A stretch of DNA of 24,196 nucleotides from JACRAR01 sp041674465. Its GTDB lineage: Bacteria > Pseudomonadota > Gammaproteobacteria > Burkholderiales > Rhodocyclaceae. Positions 1 through 8,966 of this stretch are shown in pieces. The position numbers and the translations under genes are program-made. Location: the NCBI GenBank assembly GCA_041674465.1, contig JBAYVV010000052.1:1-24196 (forward strand), given 5' to 3'. The notes below the pieces were generated by a model. That model saw only the letters and a program-made list of their open reading frames with translations. It was not told the origin of the DNA and made no database searches. How positions within the stretch are numbered: the stretch's first letter is position 1; each line of letters opens with the position of its first letter.

Positions 1-359
1 CGGTCCAGCGCGATGATGTCGTTGAGGTCGGCAACCGCGATGGTCAGGCGATTTTGCTCGGCGTCGTAAGCCAGCGGCAGCAGTTTATGGCGCTTGGCGA
101 GTTCATGGGAAACCAGGCGCAAGGCGGCCGGATCGATGATGGCATTGGACAGGTCGATCGACTTCTTGCCGAGCGATTCGCCCAGCGCGTCGCGCAACGT
201 GGTCTCGGAAACGAACCCCAGGCTGACAAGCAATTTGCCGATCGGCTGGTTTGACTTCATTTGCTCCAGCAACGCGATGCGCAACTGGTCCTCGCTGATC
301 ACGCCTTGCGCAATCAGAAGCTGGCCGATCGGCTGCCTGGAAGGAGTCGGTGAATTCAT
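1..359 (-). CDS. mshE: MshE/GspE-type pilus assembly ATPase, N-terminal part (truncated by window edge)
   Basis: Reading the minus strand from ATG at 359 gives an open frame of about 119 codons that leaves the window at base 1. The protein begins MNSPTPSRQPIGQLLIAQGV and continues with two helical-repeat blocks (QPIGKLLVSLGFVSETTLRDALGESLGKK) typical of the N-terminal domain (T2SSE_N/MshEN) of GspE/PilB/MshE ATPases, the domain that in some members binds cyclic di-GMP. The Walker motifs lie outside the window, so ATPase activity is inferred from the family. It follows mshN by about 88-108 bases on the same strand, the usual place of mshE in MSHA clusters. An in-frame ATG at 380 is an alternative start; GGAG lies 12 bases before the ATG at 359, and neither start has an ideal ribosome binding site. 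Confidence 0.85.
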   Translation of the reverse strand, partial: MNSPTPSRQPIGQLLIAQGVISEDQLRIALLEQMKSNQPIGKLLVSLGFVSETTLRDALGESLGKKSIDLSNAIIDPAALRLVSHELAKRHKLLPLAYDAEQNRLTIAVADLNDIIALD

Positions 360-467
360 ACTGCCGCTATTCTCCGGCATCACGAGGATGCTGGCAACAG
401 CAAGATAGGACTGGACAAACCCGAAACTAGTCCCTCCGAATCAAAATCGGGTACCAGGGATGCAGTT

Positions 468-1829
468 CTAGGGTTGCAGTTCCTTGAGCCGTGCCGCGAC
501 TTGCGCCTTGTCGAAACTGGACGGGCGGTTTGCCGCTGCGGCCAAGGCCAGATTGTAGTACTGCAGCGCAAGTTTGAACTGGTTCAGATGATCCAGGCTG
601 ACCGCCAGATTGAAGAGAGTATCCGCATTGTCAGGCTCGCCCCGGTAGGCTCTGAAGTAGGCCGCCTGCGCCTCGTTCCAGCGGCTCTGGCTGGCGTATA
701 GCGTACCCAGAGCAAAGTTGATGGCGGGCAGGTCGGGCTGGGCAGCGAGCATCAAATTCAGGCGGGTCTCGGCCTGGAGCGGGTCGCTCTGGCCTCTCAA
801 ACCGATTAGACCCGCCTGTGCCAGCGCATCTTTGGGGTCGGCTTCGATGGATCGTGTGTAAAACTCCTCGGCGACGGCGGGCTGGCGCAGGCGCAAAGCG
901 ATGGCAGCCATGCCGTGCAGGGCGTCCAGATTGTTCGGATCGTTGCTCAATACCTGCGAGTACTCGCTCCTGGCAAGATCATAATTGCCGGCCTGGTAGG
1001 CAGCGTAGGCAGTGGTCAATGATGGATTGAGGATGATTTTGGCTGTTGTCACGCGAATTGGGCTGGCCGGTTCGTCGGCTGGTTCAGCCGCGACTGGGCG
1101 GGCAGCGGCAGCAGTCACTGCCGGTGGTGCTTTTGCATCGCCAGCCGCGGCCGGAGATGCTGCGGCGGTGGCCGGCGGAGTGTTCGCAGGCGACGCCGGC
1201 GCTGCAGCTTGCGGCGGTGGAAGTGGCGGACGGGCGATAGGTGGGCCGCCCAGGCCAAAAGTTCCCGCAGGCTGGAGTTGCAGCCAGAAATAAACCCCGA
1301 TGCCTGCAGCGGCGATCAGGGTCAATAAACCGAGCACCAGGGCCATGCGCCGGTTGGGTGGTGCGGAGCGCCCCTGTTTGGCATCAAACAGGTTTTGGGC
1401 GGCCATGCGATCTTCGGCTTCGGCCTTCTGGGTCGCCGGAACGGTCGTCGTTTTGCTCGCGGGCGGATTAGCCGGGGCAGGGGGAGTCGGTATTGCCTCC
1501 ACCTGCAGCGATTTCAACGATTTTTTGTCCTTGCCGGGCTGCTTGGCGGTCGCGGCATGGGCGATGAATTCCTCATCCAGCATGCCCAGATGGGGCGGTA
1601 GTTCCGGCAAGGTCGGCGGAACGGAGGGAGCGGGCGGCGGCGGGGGTGGAGGTGGGTCGTTGGCCATCAACGGCGACAACTCCAGGGAGAAGGCAGGTGC
1701 TGACGTTGTTGCATGTGGTGCGGTCTCCGCCGCAGCCGGGGGAGCAATGGCATTGCTGTCGACATCGTCCGCCTGATTCTGGCGCTTGGCTTGTTCCGCC
1801 TTGTTCAGCGCATCCATCAACAGGCTCAC
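468..1829 (-). CDS. mshN: MshN-like TPR protein of the MSHA-type pilus cluster
   Basis: This 453-residue protein starts with MSLLMDALNKAEQAKR, the characteristic opening of pilus/secretion TPR proteins next to MshM and MshL. Residues 1-160 are cytoplasmic, low in complexity and proline/alanine-rich, with a run of prolines near 59-67. One membrane segment lies near 161-183 (MALVLGLLTLIAAAGIGVYF), followed by another Ala/Pro-rich linker. TPR repeats fill about 270-440, presumably in the periplasm. The start is GTG at 1829 and overlaps the mshL stop by four bases (GTGA), so translation is probably coupled. The expected role is a structural or stabilising part of the pilus machine; this is inferred from family and neighbours. 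Start and frame are well supported; the exact name MshN is less certain than the TPR assignment. Confidence 0.85.
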   Translation of the reverse strand: MSLLMDALNKAEQAKRQNQADDVDSNAIAPPAAAETAPHATTSAPAFSLELSPLMANDPPPPPPPPAPSVPPTLPELPPHLGMLDEEFIAHAATAKQPGKDKKSLKSLQVEAIPTPPAPANPPASKTTTVPATQKAEAEDRMAAQNLFDAKQGRSAPPNRRMALVLGLLTLIAAAGIGVYFWLQLQPAGTFGLGGPPIARPPLPPPQAAAPASPANTPPATAAASPAAAGDAKAPPAVTAAAARPVAAEPADEPASPIRVTTAKIILNPSLTTAYAAYQAGNYDLARSEYSQVLSNDPNNLDALHGMAAIALRLRQPAVAEEFYTRSIEADPKDALAQAGLIGLRGQSDPLQAETRLNLMLAAQPDLPAINFALGTLYASQSRWNEAQAAYFRAYRGEPDNADTLFNLAVSLDHLNQFKLALQYYNLALAAAANRPSSFDKAQVAARLKELQP

Positions 1830-3652
1830 TGCGGATTGCCTCCGAAGTTGAATTCCTGGCGTTGCGGACCATGTTCGCCCTTGAAGAAGTTCTGTCCTGG
1901 CAACTTGTCACGATATTCACGGTAATCCATGTCCAGGCTCGCCTCCCGAACCACCACCGGGCGCAGGAAGACGACCAGTTCGGTCTTCGAACGCTTGTCG
2001 TCACGGTTGACAAACAAGTTGCCCAGCGTTGGGATGTTCCACAATCCCGGTATGACGGTTTCAGTATTGCCGAGGCTGTCCTCCATCAGGCCGCCCATGA
2101 CCGCGATATTGCCGTTGCTGATGCGGATCACCGATTCCATCTCGCGCGTGCGGATCACGGGAATCTGGCTTGAGACGCCGGCCTTGGCCAGGTCCGGATT
2201 GGGGTCATTGACATAGGACACAATGCGGGAGACGCTCGGGCGGATATTCAGCAGCACCGTATCGTTTTCGCTGATTTGCGGCGTGACATTCATGACGAAA
2301 CCCACCGGCACCGTGTTCAAGGTGGTGGTGTAGGTGGTCACGGAAGCGGTCTGGTTCGTGGTGGTATCCGCCTTGATCGTGAAATAGACGCTGTTGTCGA
2401 TCACCTTGAGCACGGCAGTCTGATTGTTGATCACGGAAAGTTTTGGGCTCGAGAGCACCTTGACCGTGCCGAAGGTCTCGAGCAGTTTGATCGAACCGCT
2501 GAAGATGCCCAACCCCTTGACGGTGACGCTGTTTGAATTGGCCTCGCTCCCGACGGTACTGATTTCAATCCCCGTCAGCGGTTGCACCGGCCCCTTTTGC
2601 AGTAGCTTCAAGCCCGACCCGCCAATCGGCAGCATGCTCCAGTTGATGCCTTGCTGGTAGTCATTGCTCAGCAGCACTTCTGCGATGGTGGCTTCGATCA
2701 GGACCTGGCGGGTGGCCCGATACAACACCTGGTCGAGGAATTCCTGAATTTTTTCATGCTGGCGGCCGGTCGCACGTACGATAAGGACGCTGCTTTCCGG
2801 ATTGATGATCACCGCGGCGGCCTCACGGAACGTAGTCCGGCGCACCACGGTGCTGCCTTCCTGCTGCAACGATGCGGGATTGGGGCTGCCGGCGATGTTC
2901 GCGGGCGTGTTGGCGGCGCCCTTGCCGGCAGGTTTGGCTTGCTGTGCCCCGGTACCGGTGGTGTTTTGCTGGTCGCTGTGCTCGACCACCGTTTCACTCG
3001 ACCCTTCGGGCAGGATCTTGTCCGTCTCGCGCAAGATATCCTTGAGGTTCTTTTCCAGAGTTTCCCAGAAGCGATTCTTGGCAGCGTTGTCGATCTTGGT
3101 CAGGGAACTGTTGCCACTGCCTCCGGAACCCGTGCTACCCGCCGAGGCAATCTGTGTCGTGACGGTGGTGTTGCCACTGGTGTCGCGCGTCATGTTCACG
3201 TAATCGATTTTGTAGGTGCGCAAGAACGGCGAGTCGGGCATGACGGTCAGGTTCGGACCGTCGAATTCCCAGCGCATGTCGACCTGTTTGCTGATTCTGC
3301 CGAGTAATTGCTGCAGGGTCTGGTCGATGGCATTGAGCGTCACCACGCCCTGTATGCCGGGGTGGATGTCGACATTGATCTTGGCATCGCGGGCCAAGGC
3401 AAACAGAAGCTCATTGACCTTGACCTCATTGACCACCACGCTGAAGGTTTCATTCTTCGCGGCCGGCCTGGGCTTGGACAATGCGGCGGATTGCTGAACC
3501 GTCTGCGGAATATTGCGCGATGCTGCTGGCGGCAGATTCTCTGTGCGCAAATGCCCTGCAGAAGGCGGTTGAATGGGCACATTGCTGCAACCCGCAACCA
3601 ACAGGACGGCAAAGAATGCTCGGCAAGCAACAAATGATTGTCGTACGATCAT
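1826..3652 (-). CDS. mshL: MshL-like secretin (outer-membrane pore lipoprotein)
   Basis: The product is an outer-membrane secretin for the MSHA-type pilus. From the chosen ATG at 3652 it is 608 residues with a lipoprotein signal whose lipobox is LVAGC (Cys22). An N-terminal secretin/TonB short domain (NVDIHPGIQGVVTLNAIDQTLQQLL) and an N-domain (AVIINPESSVLIVRATGRQHEKIQEFLDQV) precede the C-terminal secretin core (VLSSPKLSVINNQTAVLKV, then VTPQISENDTVLLNIRPSVS, then TELVVFLRPVVV). An upstream GTG at 3727 extends the frame by 25 residues, but that would bury the signal peptide, so the inner ATG is preferred although no strong ribosome binding site precedes it. The gene lies 118 bases after mshM and overlaps mshN. 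A Ser/Gly/Thr-rich linker near 170-180 is normal for the family. Confidence 0.92.
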   Translation of the reverse strand: MIVRQSFVACRAFFAVLLVAGCSNVPIQPPSAGHLRTENLPPAASRNIPQTVQQSAALSKPRPAAKNETFSVVVNEVKVNELLFALARDAKINVDIHPGIQGVVTLNAIDQTLQQLLGRISKQVDMRWEFDGPNLTVMPDSPFLRTYKIDYVNMTRDTSGNTTVTTQIASAGSTGSGGSGNSSLTKIDNAAKNRFWETLEKNLKDILRETDKILPEGSSETVVEHSDQQNTTGTGAQQAKPAGKGAANTPANIAGSPNPASLQQEGSTVVRRTTFREAAAVIINPESSVLIVRATGRQHEKIQEFLDQVLYRATRQVLIEATIAEVLLSNDYQQGINWSMLPIGGSGLKLLQKGPVQPLTGIEISTVGSEANSNSVTVKGLGIFSGSIKLLETFGTVKVLSSPKLSVINNQTAVLKVIDNSVYFTIKADTTTNQTASVTTYTTTLNTVPVGFVMNVTPQISENDTVLLNIRPSVSRIVSYVNDPNPDLAKAGVSSQIPVIRTREMESVIRISNGNIAVMGGLMEDSLGNTETVIPGLWNIPTLGNLFVNRDDKRSKTELVVFLRPVVVREASLDMDYREYRDKLPGQNFFKGEHGPQRQEFNFGGNPQ

Positions 3653-3770
3653 GACTGAATCGGATACGTCCCCACGCCCCTTATGGTCTCCTGTGGTGCC
3701 GTTTGGCGATTCTGTCGATGATAGCACGTAAGGCCTTGTCTCATGAGGGGATGGCTGTGCGAACTAGCGA

Positions 3771-5234
3771 TCAGCGCAGGTGTTTCACCAGACGCGGGAA
3801 AGGGGAGAGCGCACGAAACGACGCGGGCAGTTGCTGAATCGCGCCGAGGGCCGCATCACGGGAAACATAGTCGCCATAGATGATGCCGACACGCTGCACG
3901 CCCTTGAAGTTGGTGACATAGATGCGCAATTGTTCGGCCCCGATCTGTTCCGTGGCGCGCGCCACAAAGCTCTCGATGGCATTGACCTGGCTGATGTCGG
4001 AACCCACCAGCTGGATAAACCAGTGGTCGTTGGCCGCGGTTTTCAGCCATAGCTGTCCCGCCTCATAGCGTGCGCGGCTTTGCACGCCCAGCTTGGCGAC
4101 AGGATCCGCCATCTGGTCCGTCATCGTTCCGGACGGCTTGACGGGTAACCCTGCGGGTGTTGCAGCGGGGGCGAAAGGCTTGACCGCGGCAACCGGGTTG
4201 GCAGGTTTGGCAGGTGGATTGGGAGTCGTCTCAGATGCACGATGCGCCTGCGGAATCGTTCTGGCCGGTAGCGCTGGAGCGGAAACCTCGGGGAGTGCTG
4301 GTGTCGCTGCAGTGGGATTTTCGGGAACACGTGGTTCGCTGCTTCTCAAAAAGAATGCAGCAATACCTGCAATCGCCAGGAATACCGCAGCCAGACCCGC
4401 CCAGAGCCGCCAGCGGGTCGGACGGAAGTCGCCGAACTCGGCGTCGCGAATGGCGGCACGAATATGCCTGGGCGTGATCTGGTGGGTATTTTCGGCGAAT
4501 GCAGCGAGCAAGGACTTGTCGGCAATGATATTGATGCGCCGGGTGAGCCCCATCGATGCGCCGGTGATCAGACGGATCGATGGATCGCTGAAAATTTTCG
4601 GGCCATGGTAACCGGCCGCGCGCATGCGAAAATCGATGTATCCGGAGATATCGTCGCGCACCATCGGTTCCAGGGCGAAATTGTGGGTGATCCGTTCCTT
4701 CAGTTGGCGCATGTCCGAACGCGCCAGAACCCCATTGAGTTCCGGCTGTCCGAACAGCACCAATTGCAGCAGCATGTGATGATTCGATTCGAGGTTGGAC
4801 AGGAGGCGGATCTCTTCCAGGGTCTCGACCGGCATCGCATGCGCCTCGTCGATCAGCACCACGATCTGGTGTCCCTTGCTGTACAGCTCGATCAAGTGCT
4901 CCTGCAGAACCCTCAGGATTGCGTTGGCGCGGCCTGCCGGGGTCTCAATGGCGAGTTCATCGGCAATTGCATAGAGGATGTCTTCGCGCGACAGGGAGGG
5001 TGTGGCGAGATAGACCGTTTTGACATGCGCAGGCAGGCGCTCCATCAGAACCCGGCACAGCATGGTCTTGCCACTGCCGACTTCACCGCTGATCTTGACG
5101 ATGCCTTCATCATGGGTGATGGCGTAGATCAGGGCATCCAGCGTGGCGCCGCGATTGGCGCCATCAAAAAAGAAGTCCGTGTTCGGGGTAATCCGGAAGG
5201 GTGCCTCGGACAATCCGTAGTGCTCAAGGTACAT
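3771..5234 (-). CDS. mshM: MshM/GspA-like AAA ATPase with transmembrane and SPOR-like C-terminal region
   Basis: The 487-residue protein opens with MYLEHYGLSEAPFRITPNTD, the hallmark of the ExeA/GspA/MshM family. Walker A is GEVGSGKT at 50-57, Walker B is VLIDEAH at 126-132. A single membrane segment lies at about 276-296, followed by a Pro/Ala-rich periplasmic linker. The last ~83 residues (from WFIQLVGSDISQVNAIESF) resemble a SPOR domain that would bind denuded peptidoglycan glycan strands. GspA relatives help place the secretin through the cell wall, so this fits a secretin assembly role for MshL, which follows. The start ATG at 5234 shares its A with the TGA of the upstream regulator (TGATG), implying coupling. 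The SPOR assignment is from pattern only and would need a profile search. Confidence 0.88.
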   Translation of the reverse strand: MYLEHYGLSEAPFRITPNTDFFFDGANRGATLDALIYAITHDEGIVKISGEVGSGKTMLCRVLMERLPAHVKTVYLATPSLSREDILYAIADELAIETPAGRANAILRVLQEHLIELYSKGHQIVVLIDEAHAMPVETLEEIRLLSNLESNHHMLLQLVLFGQPELNGVLARSDMRQLKERITHNFALEPMVRDDISGYIDFRMRAAGYHGPKIFSDPSIRLITGASMGLTRRINIIADKSLLAAFAENTHQITPRHIRAAIRDAEFGDFRPTRWRLWAGLAAVFLAIAGIAAFFLRSSEPRVPENPTAATPALPEVSAPALPARTIPQAHRASETTPNPPAKPANPVAAVKPFAPAATPAGLPVKPSGTMTDQMADPVAKLGVQSRARYEAGQLWLKTAANDHWFIQLVGSDISQVNAIESFVARATEQIGAEQLRIYVTNFKGVQRVGIIYGDYVSRDAALGAIQQLPASFRALSPFPRLVKHLR

Positions 5235-6745
5235 CAGTGATTTCCCTGGTTCTTCATACGTGCCAGCGTTTCAATGCGGCTGTAGAGCGTCGTGCGATTG
5301 ATGCCGAGCAGTTTTGCCGCCTGGCTCAGATTGCCCTGGGTAAGGCGTTGTGCAGCTTCGATATAGGCTTCCTCCCAATGGTGCAGCGTGTCGTCGAGGC
5401 TGAAATGACCCTGTCGCTGCAGATGCTGTTGCGCAGTGGCGATCAGTTCGCTCGGATCGTCGCTCAACAGGATGCCTTGCGACTGCTCTGTGGACGGACT
5501 GTCCAGCTCGGACTCCAACTCGGTCAATGATACTGCGTGAGCAGGATATTTGGTGCTCAGGCGAATCACGATATTGCGCAATTCGCGCACATTGCCGGGG
5601 AACGGGTAGTTCATCCAGCGCTGTGCCGCTGCATCTGTCAAGACAAACGGCGCCTGCCCGGCCTGTTGTGCATACAGGATCCGGAAATGATCGAGCAGCA
5701 GTTGCTTGTCCTGCCCCATCTCGCGCAACGGGGGCACGCTGATGGAAAACACGCTGAGCCGGTGGTACAGGTCCGCGCGGAAACGTCCCTGGCGAATTTC
5801 CTGACGCAGATCGCGATTGGTTGCCGTGATGACACGGGCATGGGAAATGCGCGACTGGGTTTCGCCGACGCGCTGGAACTCGCCGTTCTCGAGAACGCGC
5901 AACAGTTTCGGTTGCAGTTCGAGCGGTAATTCGCCGATTTCATCGAGAAACAGCGTACCGTTGCCGGCATCCTCGAAATAGCCGGATTTGTTGGCAGCCG
6001 CGCCGGTGAAGGCGCCTTTGGCATACCCAAACAGGGTCGGCTCAACCAGGGTGGGGGCAATCGCCGCGCAATTGAGCGCGAAAAAGGGCAGATTTCTTCT
6101 CTCGGTCTGGCGGTGCAAGCAGCAATGGGCGACGATTTCCTTGCCGCTGCCAGACTCGCCTTCGATCAGGACCGGAAACGGCGAGCCGCCGTACTGCCGG
6201 GTTTGCTCGCGCAATTTCATGATCGCCAGGCTCTCTCCGATCAAATCGCAGGTACTGGTATGTGTCGTGGCAGCCTGTGCGGCGTCCTCTGCGGCGCCGA
6301 AGGCCAATACCTTGAACAAAATCTGCCGGAGTATTTCCGGATCGGCGGGTTTGGCGACAAATTCCACAGCACCCAGGGCGCGCGCATGCCGTCCATGCTT
6401 CTCCTCGTTCTGTCCGGACAGCACCACGATCTTCATGCTCGGCGAGTGCGCCAGCAAATCCGAGATCAAGGCGAATCCCTCATCCGGACGATGTGGCAAG
6501 GGCGGCAGGCCAAGATCGATCAGGGCAGCCTGGGGCGGGGCAGATTTGCGCAGACGTTCAACGCACTCACTGCGGGAGGAAGCAACGGATACATCAAAAT
6601 CCCTGCTGAGAAAATAGCTCAGCGTATCGGTAATCAAGGCATCGTCGTCGACGATCAACAACAAAGGTTTGCGTGCTGTTTCGCTCATGTTCTCCGCGGC
6701 ATGGGATGCCAAAGCGCTGGCGCATCTGAGTGCATAGTGTGACAT
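5234..6745 (-). CDS. Sigma-54-dependent response regulator (receiver - AAA - Fis HTH)
   Basis: This NtrC-family activator is 503 residues from ATG 6745. The receiver domain has the acidic pocket DDD at 33-35, phosphoacceptor Asp77 (ALIDLGL) and Lys132 (AKPADP). The central AAA domain has Walker A GESGSGKE (196-203) and an intact GAFTGA loop (244-249), the contact to sigma-54. The C-terminus is a Fis-type helix-turn-helix (LSQAAKLLGINRTTLYSRIE). Start choice: ATG 6745 is preceded by GGGGTGAT, close to the full anti-Shine-Dalgarno complement, but adds about 20 residues before MSETARKPLLLIVDDD; ATG 6688 (GGAG, short spacing) is the alternative. It is the first gene of the pilus cluster and is translationally coupled to mshM. 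No partner kinase is in the window. A role in controlling the pilus genes is inferred from position. Confidence 0.92.
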   Translation of the reverse strand: MSHYALRCASALASHAAENMSETARKPLLLIVDDDALITDTLSYFLSRDFDVSVASSRSECVERLRKSAPPQAALIDLGLPPLPHRPDEGFALISDLLAHSPSMKIVVLSGQNEEKHGRHARALGAVEFVAKPADPEILRQILFKVLAFGAAEDAAQAATTHTSTCDLIGESLAIMKLREQTRQYGGSPFPVLIEGESGSGKEIVAHCCLHRQTERRNLPFFALNCAAIAPTLVEPTLFGYAKGAFTGAAANKSGYFEDAGNGTLFLDEIGELPLELQPKLLRVLENGEFQRVGETQSRISHARVITATNRDLRQEIRQGRFRADLYHRLSVFSISVPPLREMGQDKQLLLDHFRILYAQQAGQAPFVLTDAAAQRWMNYPFPGNVRELRNIVIRLSTKYPAHAVSLTELESELDSPSTEQSQGILLSDDPSELIATAQQHLQRQGHFSLDDTLHHWEEAYIEAAQRLTQGNLSQAAKLLGINRTTLYSRIETLARMKNQGNH

Positions 6746-6814
6746 AAATCACCCCGGGATAAATGCGGCCATCTGTTAGAATCCAGGCGTATTTTTCACT
6801 ATTGGAATGAATCT

Positions 6815-7645
6815 GTGGCATCCGCAACGACACCGTCCGACGACTGTCTGGTCAGAATCAGCAAAGTCAGCTTTGCTTACGACCAGCGCCCGGTTCTCAC
6901 GGATATCAACATGGAGATTCCGCGCGGCAAGATCGTGGCGATCATGGGCAGCAGCGGTTGCGGCAAAACCACAACCCTGCGTCTGATCGGCGGCCAGCTC
7001 AAGCCAACCAGCGGCGAGGTGCGCGTTAATGGGCAAGTGGTGCATGCGCTGGACAGCGGCGGTCTCTACAAAATGCGCCGGCAAATGGGTATGCTGTTCC
7101 AGTTCGGCGCCCTATTTACCGATCTGTCGGTGTTTGACAACGTCGCCTTCCAGATGCGCGAACACACCGACCTGCCCGAAGACTTGATCAATGATCTGGT
7201 CATGATGAAATTACATGCCGTCGGGCTGCGCGGCGCCCATAACCTCATGCCTTCCGAGCTTTCCGGCGGCATGGCGCGACGTGTCGCCCTGGCCCGCGCA
7301 GTCGCCCTGGATCCGATGCTGATCATGTACGACGAGCCATTTGCCGGACTCGATCCGATTTCGCTGTCCATCATCGGTGACCTGATTCGCAGCCTTAACA
7401 CGGCGCTCGGCGCCAGTTCCATCATCGTTACCCATGATGTCCAGGAATCGCTGAAAATTGTCGATTACGTCTATTTCGTCTCCGCCGGCAAAATTGTTGC
7501 CCAGGGTACCGCCGAAGAAATCAAGGCATCCCAAACGCCTTACGTGCACCAGTTCGTCTGGGGAGAGGCCGACGGCCCCGTGCCTTTTCACTACCCGGCG
7601 CCGGTGTACGGGGAACAGATTATGACGCAGGCAGGTCATGCCTAA
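6815..7645 (+). CDS. mlaF: MlaF, ATP-binding subunit of the Mla phospholipid transporter
   Basis: MlaF powers the inner-membrane MlaFEDB complex that moves phospholipids between the periplasmic carrier MlaC and the inner membrane. The 276-residue protein has Walker A GSSGCGKTT (45-53), signature LSGGMARR, Walker B LIMYDEPFAGLDP and the H-loop IVTHD. The run FQFGALFTDLSVFDNVAFQMREH is typical of MlaF/MCE-type ATPases. The start is GTG at 6815 with GGAATGA upstream; a nearby ATG at 6808 is out of frame. It is the first gene of a plus-strand operon divergent from the pilus regulator, with only 69 bases between the two starts. mlaE begins inside its last codons. Confidence 0.95.
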   Translation: MASATTPSDDCLVRISKVSFAYDQRPVLTDINMEIPRGKIVAIMGSSGCGKTTTLRLIGGQLKPTSGEVRVNGQVVHALDSGGLYKMRRQMGMLFQFGALFTDLSVFDNVAFQMREHTDLPEDLINDLVMMKLHAVGLRGAHNLMPSELSGGMARRVALARAVALDPMLIMYDEPFAGLDPISLSIIGDLIRSLNTALGASSIIVTHDVQESLKIVDYVYFVSAGKIVAQGTAEEIKASQTPYVHQFVWGEADGPVPFHYPAPVYGEQIMTQAGHA

Positions 7646-8459
7646 TCCTTCCAAGTCGCCCCCGTTCGCCGACAAGCTGGTGCAATTCCTGACCCGGCTT
7701 GGCCACAATTTCACCAGCCGCATCTGGCGCCTGGGTTTTGCCAGCCGCTTTTTCCTGGCCATTCTGCTGCTTTCGGGCACGGCCTTGAGGCGGTTTCATC
7801 TCACCATTCGTGAGATTTATTTCACTGGCGTACTGAGCCTGATCATCATCCTGGTATCCGGTCTGTTCGTCGGCATGGTGCTTGGTTTACAGGGCTACGA
7901 TACGTTGCAGCGTTACGGTTCCAGCGAAGCGCTCGGGGTTCTGGTGTCGCTGTCGCTGGTGCGCGAGTTGGGCCCGGTGGTGTCCGCCCTGCTCTTTGCC
8001 AGCCGCGCCGGTTCGGCAATCACCGCGGAAATCGGCCTGATGAAGGCGACCGAGCAGTTATCCGCAATGGAGATGATGGCGGTCAATCCGATCGCCCGCG
8101 TCGTGGCGCCGCGCTTCTGGGCCGGCGTGGTTTCGATGCCCTTGCTGGCAGCGCTGTTTTCGGCAATGGGTATATTCGGCGGTTACCTGGTCGGCGTCCA
8201 GTTGATCGGGGTCGATGAAGGTTCTTTCTGGTCGCAGATGCAGGCTTCGGTCGACTTTCGCGAGGATATTGTCAACGGCATCATCAAGAGCTGCGTTTTT
8301 GGCATAATCATCAGCTGGATTGCCGTGTTCGAAGGTTATGATGCCGAGCCGACCGCGGAAGGCGTTTCCGGCGCCACCACGCGCACCGTGGTGACTTCGT
8401 CGCTGGCAGTGCTTGCAGCCGATTTTGTACTGACCGCATTCATGTTCCGGGGGGCTTAA
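7638..8459 (+). CDS. mlaE: MlaE, permease of the Mla phospholipid transporter
   Basis: MlaE is the inner-membrane permease that pairs with MlaF as a dimer at the core of MlaFEDB. The 273-residue sequence has several hydrophobic helices and the family signature RELGPVVSALLFASRAGSAITAEIGLM followed by TEQLSAMEMMAVNPI. The N-terminus (LGHNFTSRIWRLGFASRFFL) fits the amphipathic interfacial helix of the family. ATG 7638 overlaps the end of mlaF by eight bases, and the stop overlaps the mlaD start as TAATG. No domain is missing. Confidence 0.95.
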   Translation: MPNPSKSPPFADKLVQFLTRLGHNFTSRIWRLGFASRFFLAILLLSGTALRRFHLTIREIYFTGVLSLIIILVSGLFVGMVLGLQGYDTLQRYGSSEALGVLVSLSLVRELGPVVSALLFASRAGSAITAEIGLMKATEQLSAMEMMAVNPIARVVAPRFWAGVVSMPLLAALFSAMGIFGGYLVGVQLIGVDEGSFWSQMQASVDFREDIVNGIIKSCVFGIIISWIAVFEGYDAEPTAEGVSGATTRTVVTSSLAVLAADFVLTAFMFRGA

Positions 8460-8935
8460 TGAACCGTGCAACACTCGACCTGTGGGTCGGAATTTTTGTC
8501 ACCATCGGCCTGGGCTCGCTGCTGTTTCTCGCGCTCAAGGTCGGCAATCTGGCTTCCAACAACGTTGGTGAAACCTATCGGCTGGAGGCCAAGTTTGATA
8601 ACATCGGCGGCCTTAAAGTGCGCGGAGCAGTCAAGAGCGCCGGCGTAGTGGTCGGGCGGGTGACTCAAATTCAGCTTGATCCGGAGGCCTTTGTCGCGGT
8701 CGTCAACATGCATATCGACCACCGCTACAAATTTCCCCGCGATACTTTTGCCACCATCAATACTTCCGGTTTGCTCGGGGAGCAATATGTCGGCCTCGAA
8801 GTCGGCGGCGACACCCAGATGCTCAAGGATGGCGACCTGGTGAAGAAAACCCAGTCGGCGGTCGTGCTGGAAAAGCTCATTAGCCAGTTCATGTTCAACA
8901 AGGCCAGTGAAGATACCGGTGGCGGCAAAAAGTGA
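8459..8935 (+). CDS. mlaD: MlaD, MCE-domain membrane-anchored subunit
   Basis: MlaD forms a hexameric ring in the periplasm that channels phospholipid through the Mla complex. The 158-residue protein has an N-terminal membrane anchor (LWVGIFVTIGLGSLLFLALKVG) and one MCE domain beginning near residue 40 (YRLEAKFDNIGGLKVRGAVKSAGVVVGRVTQI), with TINTSGLLGEQYVGLEVGG following. This is the usual length for a single-domain proteobacterial MlaD. The start is one base into the mlaE stop (TAATG). A short polar tail ends the protein. Confidence 0.95.
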   Translation: MNRATLDLWVGIFVTIGLGSLLFLALKVGNLASNNVGETYRLEAKFDNIGGLKVRGAVKSAGVVVGRVTQIQLDPEAFVAVVNMHIDHRYKFPRDTFATINTSGLLGEQYVGLEVGGDTQMLKDGDLVKKTQSAVVLEKLISQFMFNKASEDTGGGKK

Positions 8936-8966
8936 TGCGGGACGACGCAACAAAAAGGACTGATTC

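Noticed and set aside
425..460. Possible sigma-54 promoter (minus-strand TGGTAC followed by TTTTGA) upstream of mshE
   Set aside because: The -12 element lacks the required GC, so it is not a credible -24/-12 site.
1300..1776. Plus-strand open frames opposite mshN and mshL
   Set aside because: They are antisense shadows of GC-rich genes; translations are low-complexity Ala/Gly or Arg-rich with no family features.
3653..3727. GTG start 25 codons upstream for mshL
   Set aside because: It would place 25 polar residues before a clear lipoprotein signal peptide.
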